NCBI GenBank assembly: GCA_914767715.1
Contig: OU612073.1
Span: 14,570,001 to 14,634,000, forward strand
Length of the DNA: 64,000 nt
Reading direction: 5' to 3'
Origin: Membranipora membranacea
Taxonomy: Eukaryota > Bryozoa > Gymnolaemata > Cheilostomatida > Membraniporidae
Shown: positions 11,401-26,100 of the stretch, one piece after another
Position numbering within the stretch: position 1 is the stretch's first letter
Layout: the number at the start of each line of letters is the position of its first letter
Translations under genes and position numbers: made by a program
The notes under the pieces: model-generated
The model's database searches: none
What the model was told of the DNA's origin: nothing
What the model saw: the letters and a program-made list of their open reading frames with translations, nothing else

Positions 11401-13630
11401 TGTCAAGGATTTCTAGTCCGCATATTTATGGCAAAAAGGATGAAGCATCAGTTGCGCATTTGCCCATTTGATATGCATCTATTGCTCACTAACTATCGTT
11501 GGAATGACACATCTAGAATAGAAAAACATAATAGCTCCATCCAAAATCTTTCCATAGTCATTTTTCACCTGGAAGAGTAGATTATTTAGGGTTTTAAAAA
11601 TAAATCAACTCAGCAATAATAATTTATTACCTAAATAGCTAAGATAAATAGAATTCAGTTTGACCTTAGTGGTTTGCTGCGTACCACCATATTATTCCAT
11701 GGCATGACAATGGTCAGTAACCTCTGGCAAACATTCGTACTGTACCAAACCTTCTGTTCTTTCGTTTTGTTCCATAGCCCATCCCTAATGTTTGCTGCTC
11801 GAGTAAAATGAATAACAAATTTCAGGGTAGTGAGACAGTTGTCAACACTATCCCGTAAGACAATGTTACGCTGGCTTTACGTTATGTTGGCTAGAATCAA
11901 AGTGTTCCTGTCAATGGCCAATTAGTGCCAGTTTCGGTTTTGTCATCTTACTGCACACCCAGTTCATCTTTAGTCTGACTGCAGCTTGTAATTTGTATTA
12001 TTATCATAGAAATAGAGCCAATAGAAACCTAGGCCGCTCTTGGGAGTCATTCCACTTTTCGTGAACCTTCTGTATATAAGAAATCAGTGGTAGGGATTTG
12101 TTCAAGAGTTATTGTTCAGGAATTATTTAGAATGAACTTAATGGGCTAGCTGAAAAACATAACATAACAGGCTATAAATCCCTACCACTGATTTTGGTGA
12201 ACCAGTAATAACGAAAACCACAAAAACTGATTAGGCATCTTTTTATGGATGTCTATGATTATTATGGTCAGTTCATAGCACTACATTTTGAATGACTCAC
12301 ACATTACCACATACTGTACTGTACTCAAAGGGTTATAGTTGCTATGATATCTTGACTGAGCCCCTTACGTTACCATCACCATACACTTAGCCTCCTTTGT
12401 TCAAAAGAATGTGGCGGTTCTTTTTTTCACATTGAATTGTTTTTGTCAAGAACAGTCTTTCTTGCGAATTGTCAGTTTTATTACAAGTCTGGTGACCTGA
12501 ATTATTTTACTAGCTATTTATATACAACCCAACTTTGAAGGCAGCCTCATATAATTTGAATATGACTTAGTCGAATTACTCTTATGTACACGTTCAGCAT
12601 GAACTGATTCAAAATATGATTAAGATGCTGCAAAAATAGATATAAGAGAAAGTAAATTGTTGCCACTGGTGATGGCTTACCAGCAAAATGGAAAATCACC
12701 AAAACAGGGTATAGGCTTCTGTTTATTGATCAGTAATGCACATCAGTAAGTTTAGTATAGGCAGGGCGTTGCTTAATTTGTTTAGGTAGATTTAAAGAGG
12801 AAGATAGAAAAATAGTTGCCTGTTACCGTGTTTATGCTCACCAAACATAGAATCGTAGAGAAAAAAGATCCAGAATATCACCAAATTATCAGTAATTGTA
12901 TGGGGTTTTTATTGGTACTCAGCAATCAATTAAGGGTACCGATGAGAAAAAATTTATTTACAGTCACGGTCACAGACGATGCTCAGAAGGTTATATTTCA
13001 AAAATATCATCGTCATAAGACTTGATTATACGACCCGCCATAATAAAAAATACAAATGGCCTATTGACAAACATGTTCAGGCCCAATTTGACCCATCACA
13101 AATTAGATATTTGGCAAACTGATCAACTAACCAAATGAGTTGATAGGGTAACACCTATGCAAATATCATCATGTCATTTACATTCTAGAAGCTGCCACAT
13201 TACTGAGTGTGAATATTTCAACAAAGTCTCAATTTGTTTGAGTTATGCTATTTTAGTGAAGAAAAGAAGACAAACAGCTGTTTTTATCAACACAGTTGAC
13301 AGAGTACACTTTCCAATGCTACATGATTTTTTGATTTTCAGTTTAGACATAACCTCGTCCCAATGAAACAACCTGGAAATTTTGTTCACAATTTCAATTT
13401 CTTTGATGCTAGGGCACACCAATTGAAATGAAGGAATGCCACCAACAATGAACTGAATCTAAGTTCATGTACTTAGATAAACAGTTGAGGCATATTACTA
13501 GAATTACAATTTTCCATCCCAAGCAGTGCATTTGTGTTGCAAAGTAAGTATTAAGGGTCAGATTCATGGGTACAACCATAAATATTCCAATCAAGTATTA
13601 CTATGAGAATACATTGCCGAATCAATGACA
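11401..13630. other. Intergenic stretch without recognised genes
   Basis: I see no exon chain, retrotransposon frame or repeat match to the rest of the window. The only structure noted is the inverted repeat at 12081-12194. Open frames here are short and show no motif. Confidence 0.4.
12081..12194. repeat. Perfect 19-bp inverted repeat with 76-base spacer
   Basis: AAATCAGTGGTAGGGATTT at 12081-12099 is exactly the reverse complement of 12176-12194. The motif GTGAACC occurs just outside each arm in direct orientation (12061-12067 and near 12197). It could be a small foldback element; no coding content. Confidence 0.6.
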
Positions 13631-14137
13631 TTAATTCAAAGACCTCAATGGCTCAAATGCTTTGAAGACAAAGACTATATATGTTATTTGTATAAAATTA
13701 TATATATATTTGTATTCACACCTACCGCTGACTGATGACTGATTGGTGAATCTGGTTTCATTTCTGTTAGTATATCTTTGTGTAATATTGGAATTTTCAT
13801 GTGTATATCCATGTGTTACTGATCTACCTGGCCACATTAAGTCATTAGATGTATGGTGTGGGTCCGAGGTGGTGGCTTGGTTGTATCGCCTTAGTTTTGT
13901 TGGCGGACTGTAGGAGGGTGCTGCACCTGAGGGCAAATTCTTTTGCTGTCTGCTGTTGCCAAGAGCTTTTCCTCTTTCAATCTTCTTCCTTTGATTACGA
14001 AGGATCCTATCCCTTTCGTACTTTTCCTTCCTTGTACTAGGCGTGAAATGAGTTGTGTTTATAATGGGTGCATTACAGCTCTTGAATGGGCAAAAAAAGC
14101 TGTTTGATCATTCTGAGTAGCTCATTGTTGCCTTCAT
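13631..14137 (-). pseudogene. Pseudogene B, terminal exon
   Basis: After the acceptor at 14138-14140 the frame reads MKATMSYSE, a TGA, then SNSFFCPFKSCNAPI and a Lys/Arg-rich helix (RKEKYERDRILRNQRKKIER). This lines up with the terminal exon of A and C (VVCCPFPKC plus a basic helix). The downstream part is rich in Ser, Pro and Asn and unlike the acidic tail of A and C. The frame stays open to a TAA at 13631, although a donor-like GTAGGT at 13725-13720 could end the exon at 13726. Confidence 0.6.
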
Positions 14138-17100
14138 CTAATGCCATAATCTATGTTGAAAAAGGGAAAGCTAAACATGTGAAATGTGCGATGACTAGGC
14201 TACAATTGTGTCAAGTATTAGACCTACAGTCAGTCCAAACAGGAATCAAAACATTTTTGTGCTTGAACATGTTTATCCATATTTTGAAATTGCTTACACA
14301 TGAATGATTTACGCAGTGATATTAGACTTAGTTTCACATAGCCAATTTTAAGACCTACCGGAATAACATGACCACAGTCAACCAGTTTATCCATGCTGAC
14401 TTTTTATCTTGAGCTTTTTCGAGATCAATTTTGAGATCTTTTATTTGACCTTTTTTGAATTCTCTTTGTTACAGACTCTGCAGAGGTTAGGACAAGGATC
14501 TCCACAAAGATCAATACATTCCCTGGTCTGGCGAAACTGCAAAAATAAGACATTACCTCCGATTGCTCACATATAGACAGTATTGAAGTAATGATAAATA
14601 AAAAGTCTCGACATTTTTGGCTAACAAGAACAGCAGAAATAAATCATGACCCTTTGATACCAAATTATCATATTTTGAAAAGTTTGCTGCTGGAAAAAGC
14701 ACTATTCTGATGATTGACTACAGTTAACCATTTGACCTTTTACTTCGAACAATAAGTAAAAATTAGTTGAAGCCATCAGCTGATTTGCGTGTCACGTTTC
14801 TAATAGTTATCCGTTGAAAAGTTATTCAAAATTGAGCGTGTCTTTATCTATAACGAAGTCATGTTATTGAATGATTAAGACTATCATAAGATTTTTTACA
14901 TCCCATTCATCCGTTAAAAAAACTGTGTGTCTGTCCATCTATTCAAAGGCTGCCTTTCCTAAACATTAGCATGGAACAGCAGGCCTTACCGCTTTGCATG
15001 TTGTCCTTTTGCATGCAAATTTCTGAGGGTTTGCAGGGTTCCGTACAGTAGTGTTTGCAGGATTTCCCTTTGTATTCCTTACAGCTGTGCCATCTAGTAC
15101 ATTTAACAGCACAAGTTTCTTTCTCGTGGTTGAAGAAACACTCATCTTTACAAAAAGATGTGCACTTATTGCCATGAGAGCATCTAGAGAAAAACAAATT
15201 ATATTAATCAGAACAAATACCGTAACAATCGCCTCTGATGTCGATCGAGAAAGCGACACTTTTTATTCACAATGCTGAGCAACACCATTCTCACAACAAG
15301 ATTAAGCAATTATAGTTTTTTTCTGGCTACCGTTATACCTTTCCGCGTATTAAAATCAGGGCGTCAGTTTGAAAATATTGATAGGGAAGCACAAATGCTA
15401 TAGGGCCCCTGTACCACATAAAGGGTGGGCAGCACGAATGAAACACCAGCTGGGGGTATGGGGGTATTCGAAGCCTTTCCTTGTCTGGTCTTAGTCAATG
15501 TCCACATTGCCAAAGCATTCAAACGTCTACAAAATGTGAATGGAATGGGAGAGAACCTTTTCTTTGGCTGATTCTGACATAAGTTTTGCCAATCAGCTCA
15601 CCCCGCTTTATTTAGCTTTTTAGGGAAGATATTGCATCCTTGCATCCCCCAGAACTATGGGCTTGGAACATGATCAACTTACTTAAACAGGCATGGCCTG
15701 TCCCACTGTGTATTATCACAACCACCATTCATTTTACAATCTCCGCATAAGTCTTCACAACGATGTCCACACTTCATTATGCTGTTGCAAGTTGCAACAC
15801 AAAATATCTGCATCCTGTCAGTCAAGTAAAATGAATTATTGTAGGGGTCATTGTTGATCTATTGATAAATCACTAAGTTATAAGTCATAAGTGTAGTGAA
15901 TATAGTATTGCTAAACAAGCTTTGAAAGTTTCTTTTTCACTCTTGCTGTTAGATAAGCCATACCCGGTTCCACATGGCGCGCTGCATAGGTGTCCACATT
16001 CTGGTAATTTTGTCTCGCACACCCTCTTACATTCATTATGTTTATTGTTCTTCTTGCTAAAAGTGCATAATAATAAAAGCAATTTTACCTAACTTAATCA
16101 GACCACTGTCAAACTTGATTTTCTCTTTTTCGGCTGATTTATAATACAGTTATTCGTTCCAGCTTCGCTATTATTTGAATTTTGAAACCACGATGGTAAG
16201 AAATATTCACTTCACTTACCACCTGCTTACTCTGAATGTCAAAAAATACCATTTGTGAGATTTGTTTTAAATTGCCAACTACCTATATATTTATCAATTT
16301 TGAAGAAAAATTATAATATAAATTGATCAGTCTCAAAACTAAAAACAGGAGCAGGCATTTTCTGTAATATTTGGTATTCCTTCCTGCTATTTGGGCATTC
16401 TTGTACCCTCTCCAATGTATCTCATGCTTGCTTCGGCAACTCCCCTTTCGGAGAAACCTTTTGTTTAAATTCAGCATAAAAATAATTACTTTCAAGTTTT
16501 CTATTCTCAGTCTAATATATTGCACAGATTCATTGTATGATGTCTTTTTTAATCTTAATATTCTCTTTTATACAGCTTTAATGGCGGCAAGTAAACATGT
16601 CTGCTGACTGTACTGTTTCATACCTCAATTCACTAAAACATATTCCTAAGTTTGGATGAATTATTTACCAAGAGACACAGTGCCCTCTTCAACTATGTCA
16701 ACAGGGAGCTGATCACAGAGATACAGGTGAGGTTGCCTGTGTTGTTAACTTTTTATAAGTAGCCCACTTACAGCACTAGTATCCCTAGGGATTGAGTCCA
16801 TCTAGTACAGAACACACCTACAAGCTTCCAAGCTACAGCAGGGTGGGGTTTTCAAGGGCACTCAATTCCCATAACAAAGTCAGACAAAACAGATGATAAC
16901 ACTTCACACATGTCGATTTTTCTGTTAATAATTTAATCTAATCGTTCACTTTTTGCAACACATAAGGACTTACCAAGATGAGCATGGTTCCTTGCATGTG
17001 TGTTTTCTACAAGATGAAAACACTTTGCCACAAAGCTCTGTACAAGGTTGATGGCAGCCAGCAAGTCGACTAAAATAACAGAAAGAGAATAAGCGTCATC

Positions 17101-17369
17101 TTTCTTCATTCCTCTTAATCGATATGCGGAGCAATGAAGGAGGTTGTGTTAAGTAACACTTCATTATACTGTTGCTGTGGTCAAATTATACTTGCATAGT
17201 AAGTAATTGATTGTTTAATTAGTTAGGCAGGAGATTGGCAAAGCTAAATACCACATTGAGGCTATTAAACGAGTTTGAAAAATCCGATGGTGCAATGGAA
17301 AGTGGACAGGAAAGTTCATCCAGTGGTGTTTATTCTTGGTTGAAAAAAAAAGGAGAGGTCACAGATATC

Positions 17370-17590
17370 TAGACTTCTAATAATTATAATAAGTATAATA
17401 ACAATAATAAATACTGAGAGAGGTGTTGGATATCCCAGGTTAGGGGTCCTAACCCGATACCAACATAACACCGGCCTAAGAGCTGAGGAAATCAATACGG
17501 AATAATTTTAATAATGATAACGAAAATTACAATAATAATATAATCATATAATAAATAATGAATTATAATGTTTTTTTTTCGGTAATTTCA
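17370..17590. repeat. AT-rich low-complexity stretch in pseudogene B intron
   Basis: Clusters of TAATAATTATAATAAG-like triplets at 17380-17415 and 17505-17570 form a low-complexity tract. No coding signal. Confidence 0.5.
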
Positions 17591-18047
17591 GATAATGTTA
17601 GGGACCAAATAATCAGGCCCAGTTAGTGAGCAGGTAGAAGATATTTGGCTGATACAAATAGAAGTGATATAAATGTGCAAAGGCCGCTCACCATACTGAA
17701 CACTCTCTTTGACAGTTATGTCCACATTCTAGAGGCTCATTACATAGCTCCATGCATGCTTTATGATCCCTTTTGTCAGGATCAGCTTCATTGGGAGGAC
17801 TGCAAGAAATGTTAACATTCATGATTTAAAACCCTGCTGCTGTCTATTATCACAAAACCTGCCTACACTTGCATTTAACATAACCTAATATAGACAGGCA
17901 AGATAAGATATGGAAAGTTTCATGCAATTTTGTTCAACATTCAAGGAATAGTCCAATATATACCTGTGCTAAGAATTTTAAACCTTGGCTCAGAAACAAA
18001 ATTGCAACATAGAGCTGTTTAGATAAAGCAGAGTAAATATTAAATGA

Positions 18048-18102
18048 ATGAAAAGGCAAATTTAAATAACTATATTATAGTGATTTAAATTTGCCTTTTC
18101 AT
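18048..18102. repeat. Perfect 20-bp inverted repeat, 15-base spacer
   Basis: ATGAAAAGGCAAATTTAAAT (18048-18067) is the exact reverse complement of 18083-18102. It lies in the intron between the finger exons of B at 18367 and 17799. The arms are AT-rich and would fold into a strong hairpin; it may be the remnant of a foldback element. Confidence 0.65.
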
Positions 18103-20177
18103 CTATTTCGATTGCTCCTGAAAAAAAATCAGTTTAATACTTTACTCCGCTAAATTATTGTTAAATTTATTTGGAAATATGGATCATATAAAAATATAAA
18201 ATAAAATAGCGAATATGATGGATTATCCAACTTTTGTTATTCACATAAATGACCCGTATACCCGCAAAATTCCATAATACACATTGCACATATATTTGTA
18301 AATATATATATACAAATATTCATGTCAAGATATGTCATAGATATTGATAGATGTATCAATACATACCATGTGGAGCATTCTCCTTGACATGTATGCCCAC
18401 AATCAATTTTTTCTCTACAGGGTACCATGCATCGAAACTCCTCACTGCAGTTGATAAGTGTGATTTTTTCGCAGGAGGGTATAGAGCATATTCTTTCAAC
18501 CTTTTCGGTGCATTTAACCTGACACTTCTCTTTACACCTGTACGACACAATTGATACTAGTCTTAGTACCAAGGAACACATGTAGAAAAATTTTCTTGAT
18601 GGAATTCGAATAAATGTAGCAGAAAATCCAATGAATCGGGTACTTAGCCATATCAACTGGCCCGTAATACACGCTCCATAGGTCCACAAATTACAAAGCT
18701 TAGAAGATTTTTTGGAAAAAGGCATTCTTTTAAATTTACCATCAATGCCTCTCCTGCTTCAAAAAGTGAAGACAATATGAATTACAGTTTTTTAGAACAA
18801 CACTCACATAAGATCACATTTGTGTCCGCAACCCGGAAGCGTTCTCTGACACCTCTCAGGGCAAATGGGCGGCAGAAAAGACTCCCATAGATGGCATTTC
18901 TGGGTGTACTTGTGCCCACAAGGCAGCTTCTTTGTCACCAACTCAGTACACTTACATTCAACTACACATTCCACTATAAGCAGAACCATAAGCAATTGTT
19001 TTATTTATGGAAAATATAATGTGCAAATGCTGAATCTAAAATTTCCGCTTATACGAGCTGATATTGTTTCATTTTGACATATGTCATTTATGGTTTTAGA
19101 TTTTAATCCTATAACATGGCATGGTGAACAAACACAGCAAGGAATTTTGTCAGATTTTTCATAGTTGATATTCACCGATGTTTAAGGGTGTCGGCAGAAT
19201 GACCACATAACACACTCGAACACAAGTTTTTTTTATGCCAAACCAAAATCAACATCGGCTGACTGGACAACTTGGGAGTCTAGGCTAGACGAGGTGACAC
19301 TGATTATCGAATTCCTCTAACTGCTACCTCGGCAGAAGTTTCAATAATAGAACCTACATTTACATGGGTGTCCACGAATGCATTTTCTGAGGCAGGGTTG
19401 CCTACAGGAAAACTTTGAATGGTCTGTGTAATGGCACTGCTGTTTGAATACATGTCCACACTCCATTATCTCCTCACAAAATTTGGAACATCCACCTGGT
19501 GAAAGGACACACATCATAAATTTGCTGTGGCAAGAAGGATAAAATCCATGTAGAAGTTCTTGCAAAGTACCATGTAGTATAAAACCTTTTATCAATTGAA
19601 TAAGTTTTTACCTGCCTGGTGCTCATCTCTTCGTGAAACTTTTGGTTGCAGAGCTAGTAATTTTCCAAAATGCCAAAACACAAACATATTAATAATGAGG
19701 AGAAAATGTCTGACTATATTTATTATTATTATGCTCCTTTTAACTTCCTTCCTAATAATTTTGTTGAAGGTTTGATTCTCACCAAGTGGAGCGTTGGTCC
19801 TGAAGTCTTCTGGATTTTTAGCAGATGTTGCTAAATCATGTTTACTGCAACCAAGTGGTATGCTATCTCGGAATTCATTAGCCTGCTTGGCAGTTCGGGT
19901 CATTGCAGCCCGCAATTCTAAACAGTAACGATTAGTAAAATGAAATGGAAAGCATGTTTACTGGGTCTCTGCAAATATGCAGATATATTCTAAACATTTT
20001 GATGGATAGTTGATTCTACACAATATACATGAATGGACACGCTAGACTTGATGTGAGTATTATGTATAACTGTTGACTTATGATCGGCAACATCAAAACT
20101 GATTGTGATAGGATGAACTTTTAATATTGTTTTCTATTTAATGTTGTTAGTTATATCGAAAATAATTTGGCTATTAC

Positions 20178-23100
20178 CTGACTTTCCGAGGCACTCAAAG
20201 TTCCCGAAGACATACATTCCTAGTTTAGCTCTGGACAATGTGACACATATCCTGTTTTCTATCTCAACAAATCCGAGATTTTGGGTTTTGTTGCTCCTCA
20301 CCAGTGACACAATTATGATATCATTTTCCTCCCCTAAGAAAAAATCCACATCCATTCTGTAAGTTCATGATTCTCTTAAATCCATCTCAATCACCTCAAA
20401 ATATAACAATCAGTGACAATTGCCACAGTCAAGGTCTTTTTCTATTAATTGCTCCAAGTTTATGCTGTTTATCCAAGGCAACAGTTTGAGGTTGAATTGA
20501 AACCACAGCATAGCTACTCAACCAAACAAAAGAAAAGTGCTCATTTAGTTTTTAGTGACGGTGTCAACCAGCTCCTTTTAGGATATTGGACATAAATTTT
20601 GCTTCATGAAGAGGCCAGCGCATCAAAACAACTATGCTAAACTACACTCCTTTATACAGCAAAGACAAAATCAATGACTCGCTCAGCAAAGATGCCATGC
20701 CTAAGTATGAGTCATCACCAAACAAGAGTCCGCAATAAAGCCAGGCCTCTCAAGCTCCTAAGTGTTAACTGCCAATCGATTCATCAAAGATTGGCGCATT
20801 GCAACAGCTCTTAGTCACTCACGAGCCAGACTTAGCTAAAACCGGAAATCTATGACGCGGAACTAGAGACCAATGATTATACCATATACAGACGAGACCA
20901 CAGTAATACCACTGGCAACGGCGTTCTCATAGCTGTTCTTAAGAACATAAATTCTACAGAAACTAAAGCAACAAATGAGAACTCCGAGATGATCTGGGCT
21001 AAACTAATACTAACAGGACAGCAAAATATCATTGTCGGAGCCTGCTACCATCCAGAAACCAGCGACTTCACCACACTTCTTGCACTGAAGACTGCTCTTG
21101 ACAAACTACTCGAAAAGCAGCACCGAAGCATCATAATAGCAGGTGACTTCAACTACCCTGGCTGGGACCGGGGGTAAGGCAGGTAATTAGCCCTCTTGCC
21201 AAATCACAAGCCTACTCGAAAATTTCGAGTTTTCTTTATCGAAAATGGCCTTGGTACAAGAAGCAACTGACCCTGCCAGAGATAATAACACCTTGGACCT
21301 CGTAGCTACCAACTTTCACGAGAAGATTAACAAGACCGAAGTCATTCCTGACGTAAGCAACCACAATTGCGTCCTCACTGAAATATAAATGCGGGTCAAC
21401 AACATATTAAAGGGCAGACTGGGTTGAATTCAGCAACTATATCTTGTCAGAACTTGTGTAGATGGAAAATCACTATTGAAGCTTTGTCATGATAGAAGAC
21501 TAAAGTGATACAGTACCTTGAAAATTGTCAATGGATGCCACTCTGACTCAAGTGAATTCAATATCGTGTCTATTCTCCTTCATAAGACGTTTGATAGTAA
21601 GCTCCTGACCTTTGTACATGCTTATAATAGTGATTTGTTCCAGCTTATCAAATACCTGAACATAAATTGGATGCATGCCTTGCAAATTGATCACACACTA
21701 TACTATAAAATTCATGCAAAATCTTCCGGTACTTCAGCGGAAAAAGATTACCCATAAATTAACCAACACCCTGTCGCAGTTATACCTGGTTAGCTCCACA
21801 ATCATTTTTGCCTCATAAAGGTTGCATTTGCTTCTCAGTCCTTGATCCTCAGATTCTGGCTCAGTATGGTTCAGGAACCGTACTGAGTTTGATATTCCTA
21901 AAATGGAAACATTAATGTTGCATCTGTAACTGAATCTGAAAACTAGCTATTTCTAATAATTAGCGTCTTTTGTAGTCATTATATTGAGGTCAATTGCCAT
22001 CTTGTGATATTCTAGTTATTGATGTGTCACCAACTTTAATTTGATCAGCGGAATCCAATGCCTGTTTGGGATGCGAAGAATGATTTTCAACCAACTAGGC
22101 ACAAAATGCAACAGTTGTTTTGAAAAATTCATCAGTGCATAGTGTGTGAATATGAAGTTATGAGACAACAGGAATACATGCTGCATCCATTATTATTTAA
22201 GTAAAACTGCATGTTTACATTTTCTTATAAAATATTGAATAGGTGTTACCATTTATTGGCGGACGTTCTATGACAGTTTGGTGATCATCCAGTCTGTCGT
22301 AGATATGGCGAACATATTTGGAAATTTCAGGTCTCATCCTATGCTGTATATTCAAAGTGTTGACAGGTAGATTGTTGTTGACCATTATTTCAAAGAGTGA
22401 CAGCTCAAGATTGTATTGTTTAGCTAGCTCATATACGTGTTACTTGGCTTCAGTTGCTTGTGATCACCTAAAAATATTGTTATTAATATATAGCAATACA
22501 TTGGACATTTAGAAAATTGTGCCATGGTTATTTTGATTGATGTTTTTATATCCTTTTTGCACAGCAATTTGACAGAGAAAGAGCTGTCCACACTGTCAAC
22601 ATTGATACTTTGCACATATAAAACTTGCATTCTCAATAGCTATTGATAACAGTATAACAGAAAGCCTAGCCCTGGCTTGCCAATTTCAGTTACCAGGCTG
22701 CTATACGAACACCAGAAATGATCATAAAAAAGTATTGGCCAAAGGTAGCCTAGAAAAACATATTTAATGTTAATGTGTAACAGGGGAGATAACATACTTA
22801 AAACCCTTCTAGATCATGGATTGTTGCACTTAGATCGGCGATATCATTCAACATGTTCAATGTCATTCAATTCATGTCCTTGTGCGAGTATTTTTTGTAA
22901 TTTTTCTTCATCGCTACGAGTTTTCTTTGATATGAGCAGAGGTTATTTTGCTTTCTCAAACACATCAGGTCTAGATGCAAAGCCACATTTAAGCAGACTG
23001 ATCTGAAAAACTTTAAGTTTCCAACCATACCATTAAGGATTAGATGTTCGCAGCTGGTGTTGAGAGCAGAGATGATGTGAGCTTCAAGCACCTCAGCAGC

Positions 23101-26100
23101 TTCCTCGACAATAATAACTCTTGGCTGAACTCTCTGAAGAACATCCTGATACTTGGCTGCTCCAGTCGTTGTCATCCCCATTACTTTGGCGCATTTCAAC
23201 GTGTCAGCATCTTGTACTTTCCTATTCAATATGCATAAAGACTATATTATGAATAAAGTTCATGATCATATCTGCGTTATTATAATATCAAGTTTTGGAT
23301 ATTGAGAGTGAAAGGGTATAGACTTATCAGTTTGTTTACGGGGTATGGGGTATATATTATGCAATAATTTATGTTGTGCATTTGTGAACGAGTGGACGAT
23401 TAAAAAGGAATATAACTGCTCAAATCATTTCTCAATATAAACATTAATGAATGATTTTCAACAATCCATTTGTTGATAATAGTTGGATTGGAAACAGTTG
23501 GAAACACATTGCAATGAAAAAATTAAAAATAATATAAATAACCAATAGACAATAATTCAATTTTTGATATATTTTGACATATATACCGACATATGAAAAA
23601 CAGAACACAACTCAAAACTGTTCACTTCACTCACTTCATATCGTCAAGTTTACCACAGACCTTTGGACATTTTCTAAGGAATCCATCCATTTCAGTCTGC
23701 AATTTTCTGAAGTATTCGCTCAGCCAGTATTTGTATAACCTTTCCCTGTAATTAATGAATTACTAAATTCTCTAAGTTGTGTATAATGTATGAGTTACAT
23801 GATTCATTATAATCTAGTATGCGAAACGCATTTTTCAGGGTTTGGGGTTTGTAACCTGGCTTGGATGAATGGTGTGCCAGTACCAAATCCAGAAATACTG
23901 CTGGCCCGGAACTTGAACTTAGACCTCAAAGATCACAACACCATAGCCTGAACCATCATACCTCTCATGACACCGGTTCATTTACTTTTTGACACAGCCA
24001 ATGCTGTATTTCTTGAACAATGAGTTATTAAAATGGAAGTAAATACACTAACAGATCACATGATATTCAGCTTACATTTGCTCATTAAAGTTTACATACC
24101 GCTCAGTTCTCGGAAATCCTGCTTTGGTTATGTTGAAGTTGTTGTGTATCTCTTTCCCAGTCCTGCACTTCCTCTTTGGTCATGACAGTCTCATTGTTTG
24201 GAAAAGACAGCAGATGCCTCAAAGCTAAGGCTAAGGCATATGCACTTAAGATAAAAAGATACCATGAGATTATCGGTGCATACTAAGATATGTTTTAGAC
24301 TAAGTCGTAATTGGTGAATCTTGCCGCATTGAACCGTCAAGTTCAAGAACTGCTAACTAAGAAACAATCAGTCAATTAATTATTCAGGGACACATGATTT
24401 TCCACATCTTAAATTTTGTTCCAGATTTTTGTTTGTTAAATACACGCCTCTCTTTTCTTCAGCATCATATTCATCGTCTGAACCAGCTATTCGGCGGTCA
24501 GTATCGTCATATTCATCCTCAGCATTATCTAAGAAAGCAATCAACTTAATTTAGCAAAACATGATCCTCCAAACAAGGACTCAGCACTAGCCCAATTAAA
24601 AAAGAAAGAACAAAATACAATCATTTTGTATTCCAACAAACCTTTCCAGAGCAAACTGGTCATAAATAGGTTTGTTTGCAAGGAGTAGAAGGAAGAAAAT
24701 TCAGAGATGAGTAGAGGATTTCATTCGAACCCACAAACCCTCCCTTGGGATATTTGCCAATGCAATGATCTGAGGCTCATTTGTGAAAATTTATCAATAT
24801 CAGCGCTTTTCCCAATTTGCACTATCAGGACCATCAGATATCCCACTTATTAAACATAATAACGCACATTTTTGCCCTCTAACAAAGCAATTGAATCTCA
24901 GTTAATGTTTTTGCTTTCTCACTCCCCTCAACAGAAACATCTTTTCTACGATAATCAATCTCAGACAATAATGATATTTGAGCATCATCTTACTACAGGC
25001 ATAGATCCTACACAGAAATGGTTGCTTGTCACAGAAAGAAATAGTTGGAAGTAGAGTGTGTTCTTTTCACTTCACCAACTAAATTTTTTTTGCTACTGTT
25101 GATAGGTTCCTACCATCTAACACTTTACAATTTTTCCTCGGTGCACGTAGAGCAAGTCTCTCATTTTGACTGCCACCATGTAGACTCCAGTAGCTACCAG
25201 GTGTGATGTGATGACCAAGCCAGTGTTGAAGAGCATGGATATCATTGATACAGTCTCCATATTCGTTTCTTAACTGTTTGGTAAACTCAGAATGCATAGA
25301 TATCTTCAATTCGTCAAATGCCACGGTACTCCCATCTGATATATTGCTAATATTCTGGCTTAACTTCTCAAAATCATCCTTGCAAACAAGAGAAAGATTG
25401 TTTGTGAACTACATGACTACATTACAACACTCTCAGAGTCCTATCAACTATATCCAGCTCAATTTCAACTCAACTACTAATCCCTTACCTCTAACAATTT
25501 CTTCTCTGCATAGTATCTGCTGTAGTGATGATCTTTACCAACGTACTTCACATAGTCTTGTCGACGTTCAAACAGGTTCAACTCAGACACTATATCACTC
25601 TTTGATCTCCCTCCTACTCTGACCATGTCTAAGAGCAAACGTATATTACTGTTTATCGGGCGCAAGAGGATAATTGATAAGCCAAATCACACCTTTGATC
25701 ATTTTAGATATAAAAAAATACGCCGTTGTTTTCTTCATCAAATAACGGATGCAGCTATTGATCGTATAGCCTATTGTCACCAAGTGAGTCTTAAACCCAT
25801 TGACGTCACAAGTATGTAATAATCATTTGACAAATTTGATTTTTCAAACTGCAATTGCGCTAATCTCAGAGAGACGAGTACCTTCTTTCTTGCAAAATGC
25901 TAAAACTCCTTCCATAAATTGATCCAGAGCATGATTTGTATAGCAGACAAGCATAATGGGAGCAGCTGTACATGGTGCTATCTTCTTCGTTTGTTCACCA
26001 TCTCCATCAAGAGGTACACAACGTTTTCCTGCTACATTATCAACAAATGTCTTGCCTGTTCCTGGTGGTCCTATCAAGTATATTGATATGACATAACATG

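Larger units (their letters stand above)
14359..19495 (-). pseudogene. Pseudogene B, NF-X1 finger array
   Basis: Finger exons correspond one to one with gene A, including the 108-bp exon (17799-17692, same length as 3464-3571) that gene C has lost. Recognisable units are CEEIMECGHVFKQQC, KKLPCGHKYTQKC, EPLECGHNCQREC and KLPECGHLCSAPC. The exon 16056-15964 ends in GG rather than TG, so the junction Cys of that finger would become Gly. The counterpart of gene A exon 4302-4406 (near 16736-16670) is shortened and I cannot read finger cysteines in it. The last finger exon (14536-14359) shows two single-base deletions relative to gene C. Confidence 0.75.

Noticed and set aside
20121-20362. Plus-strand open frame opposite a helicase motif V/VI exon
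   Set aside because: Shadow of the real exon 20333-20178 on the minus strand.
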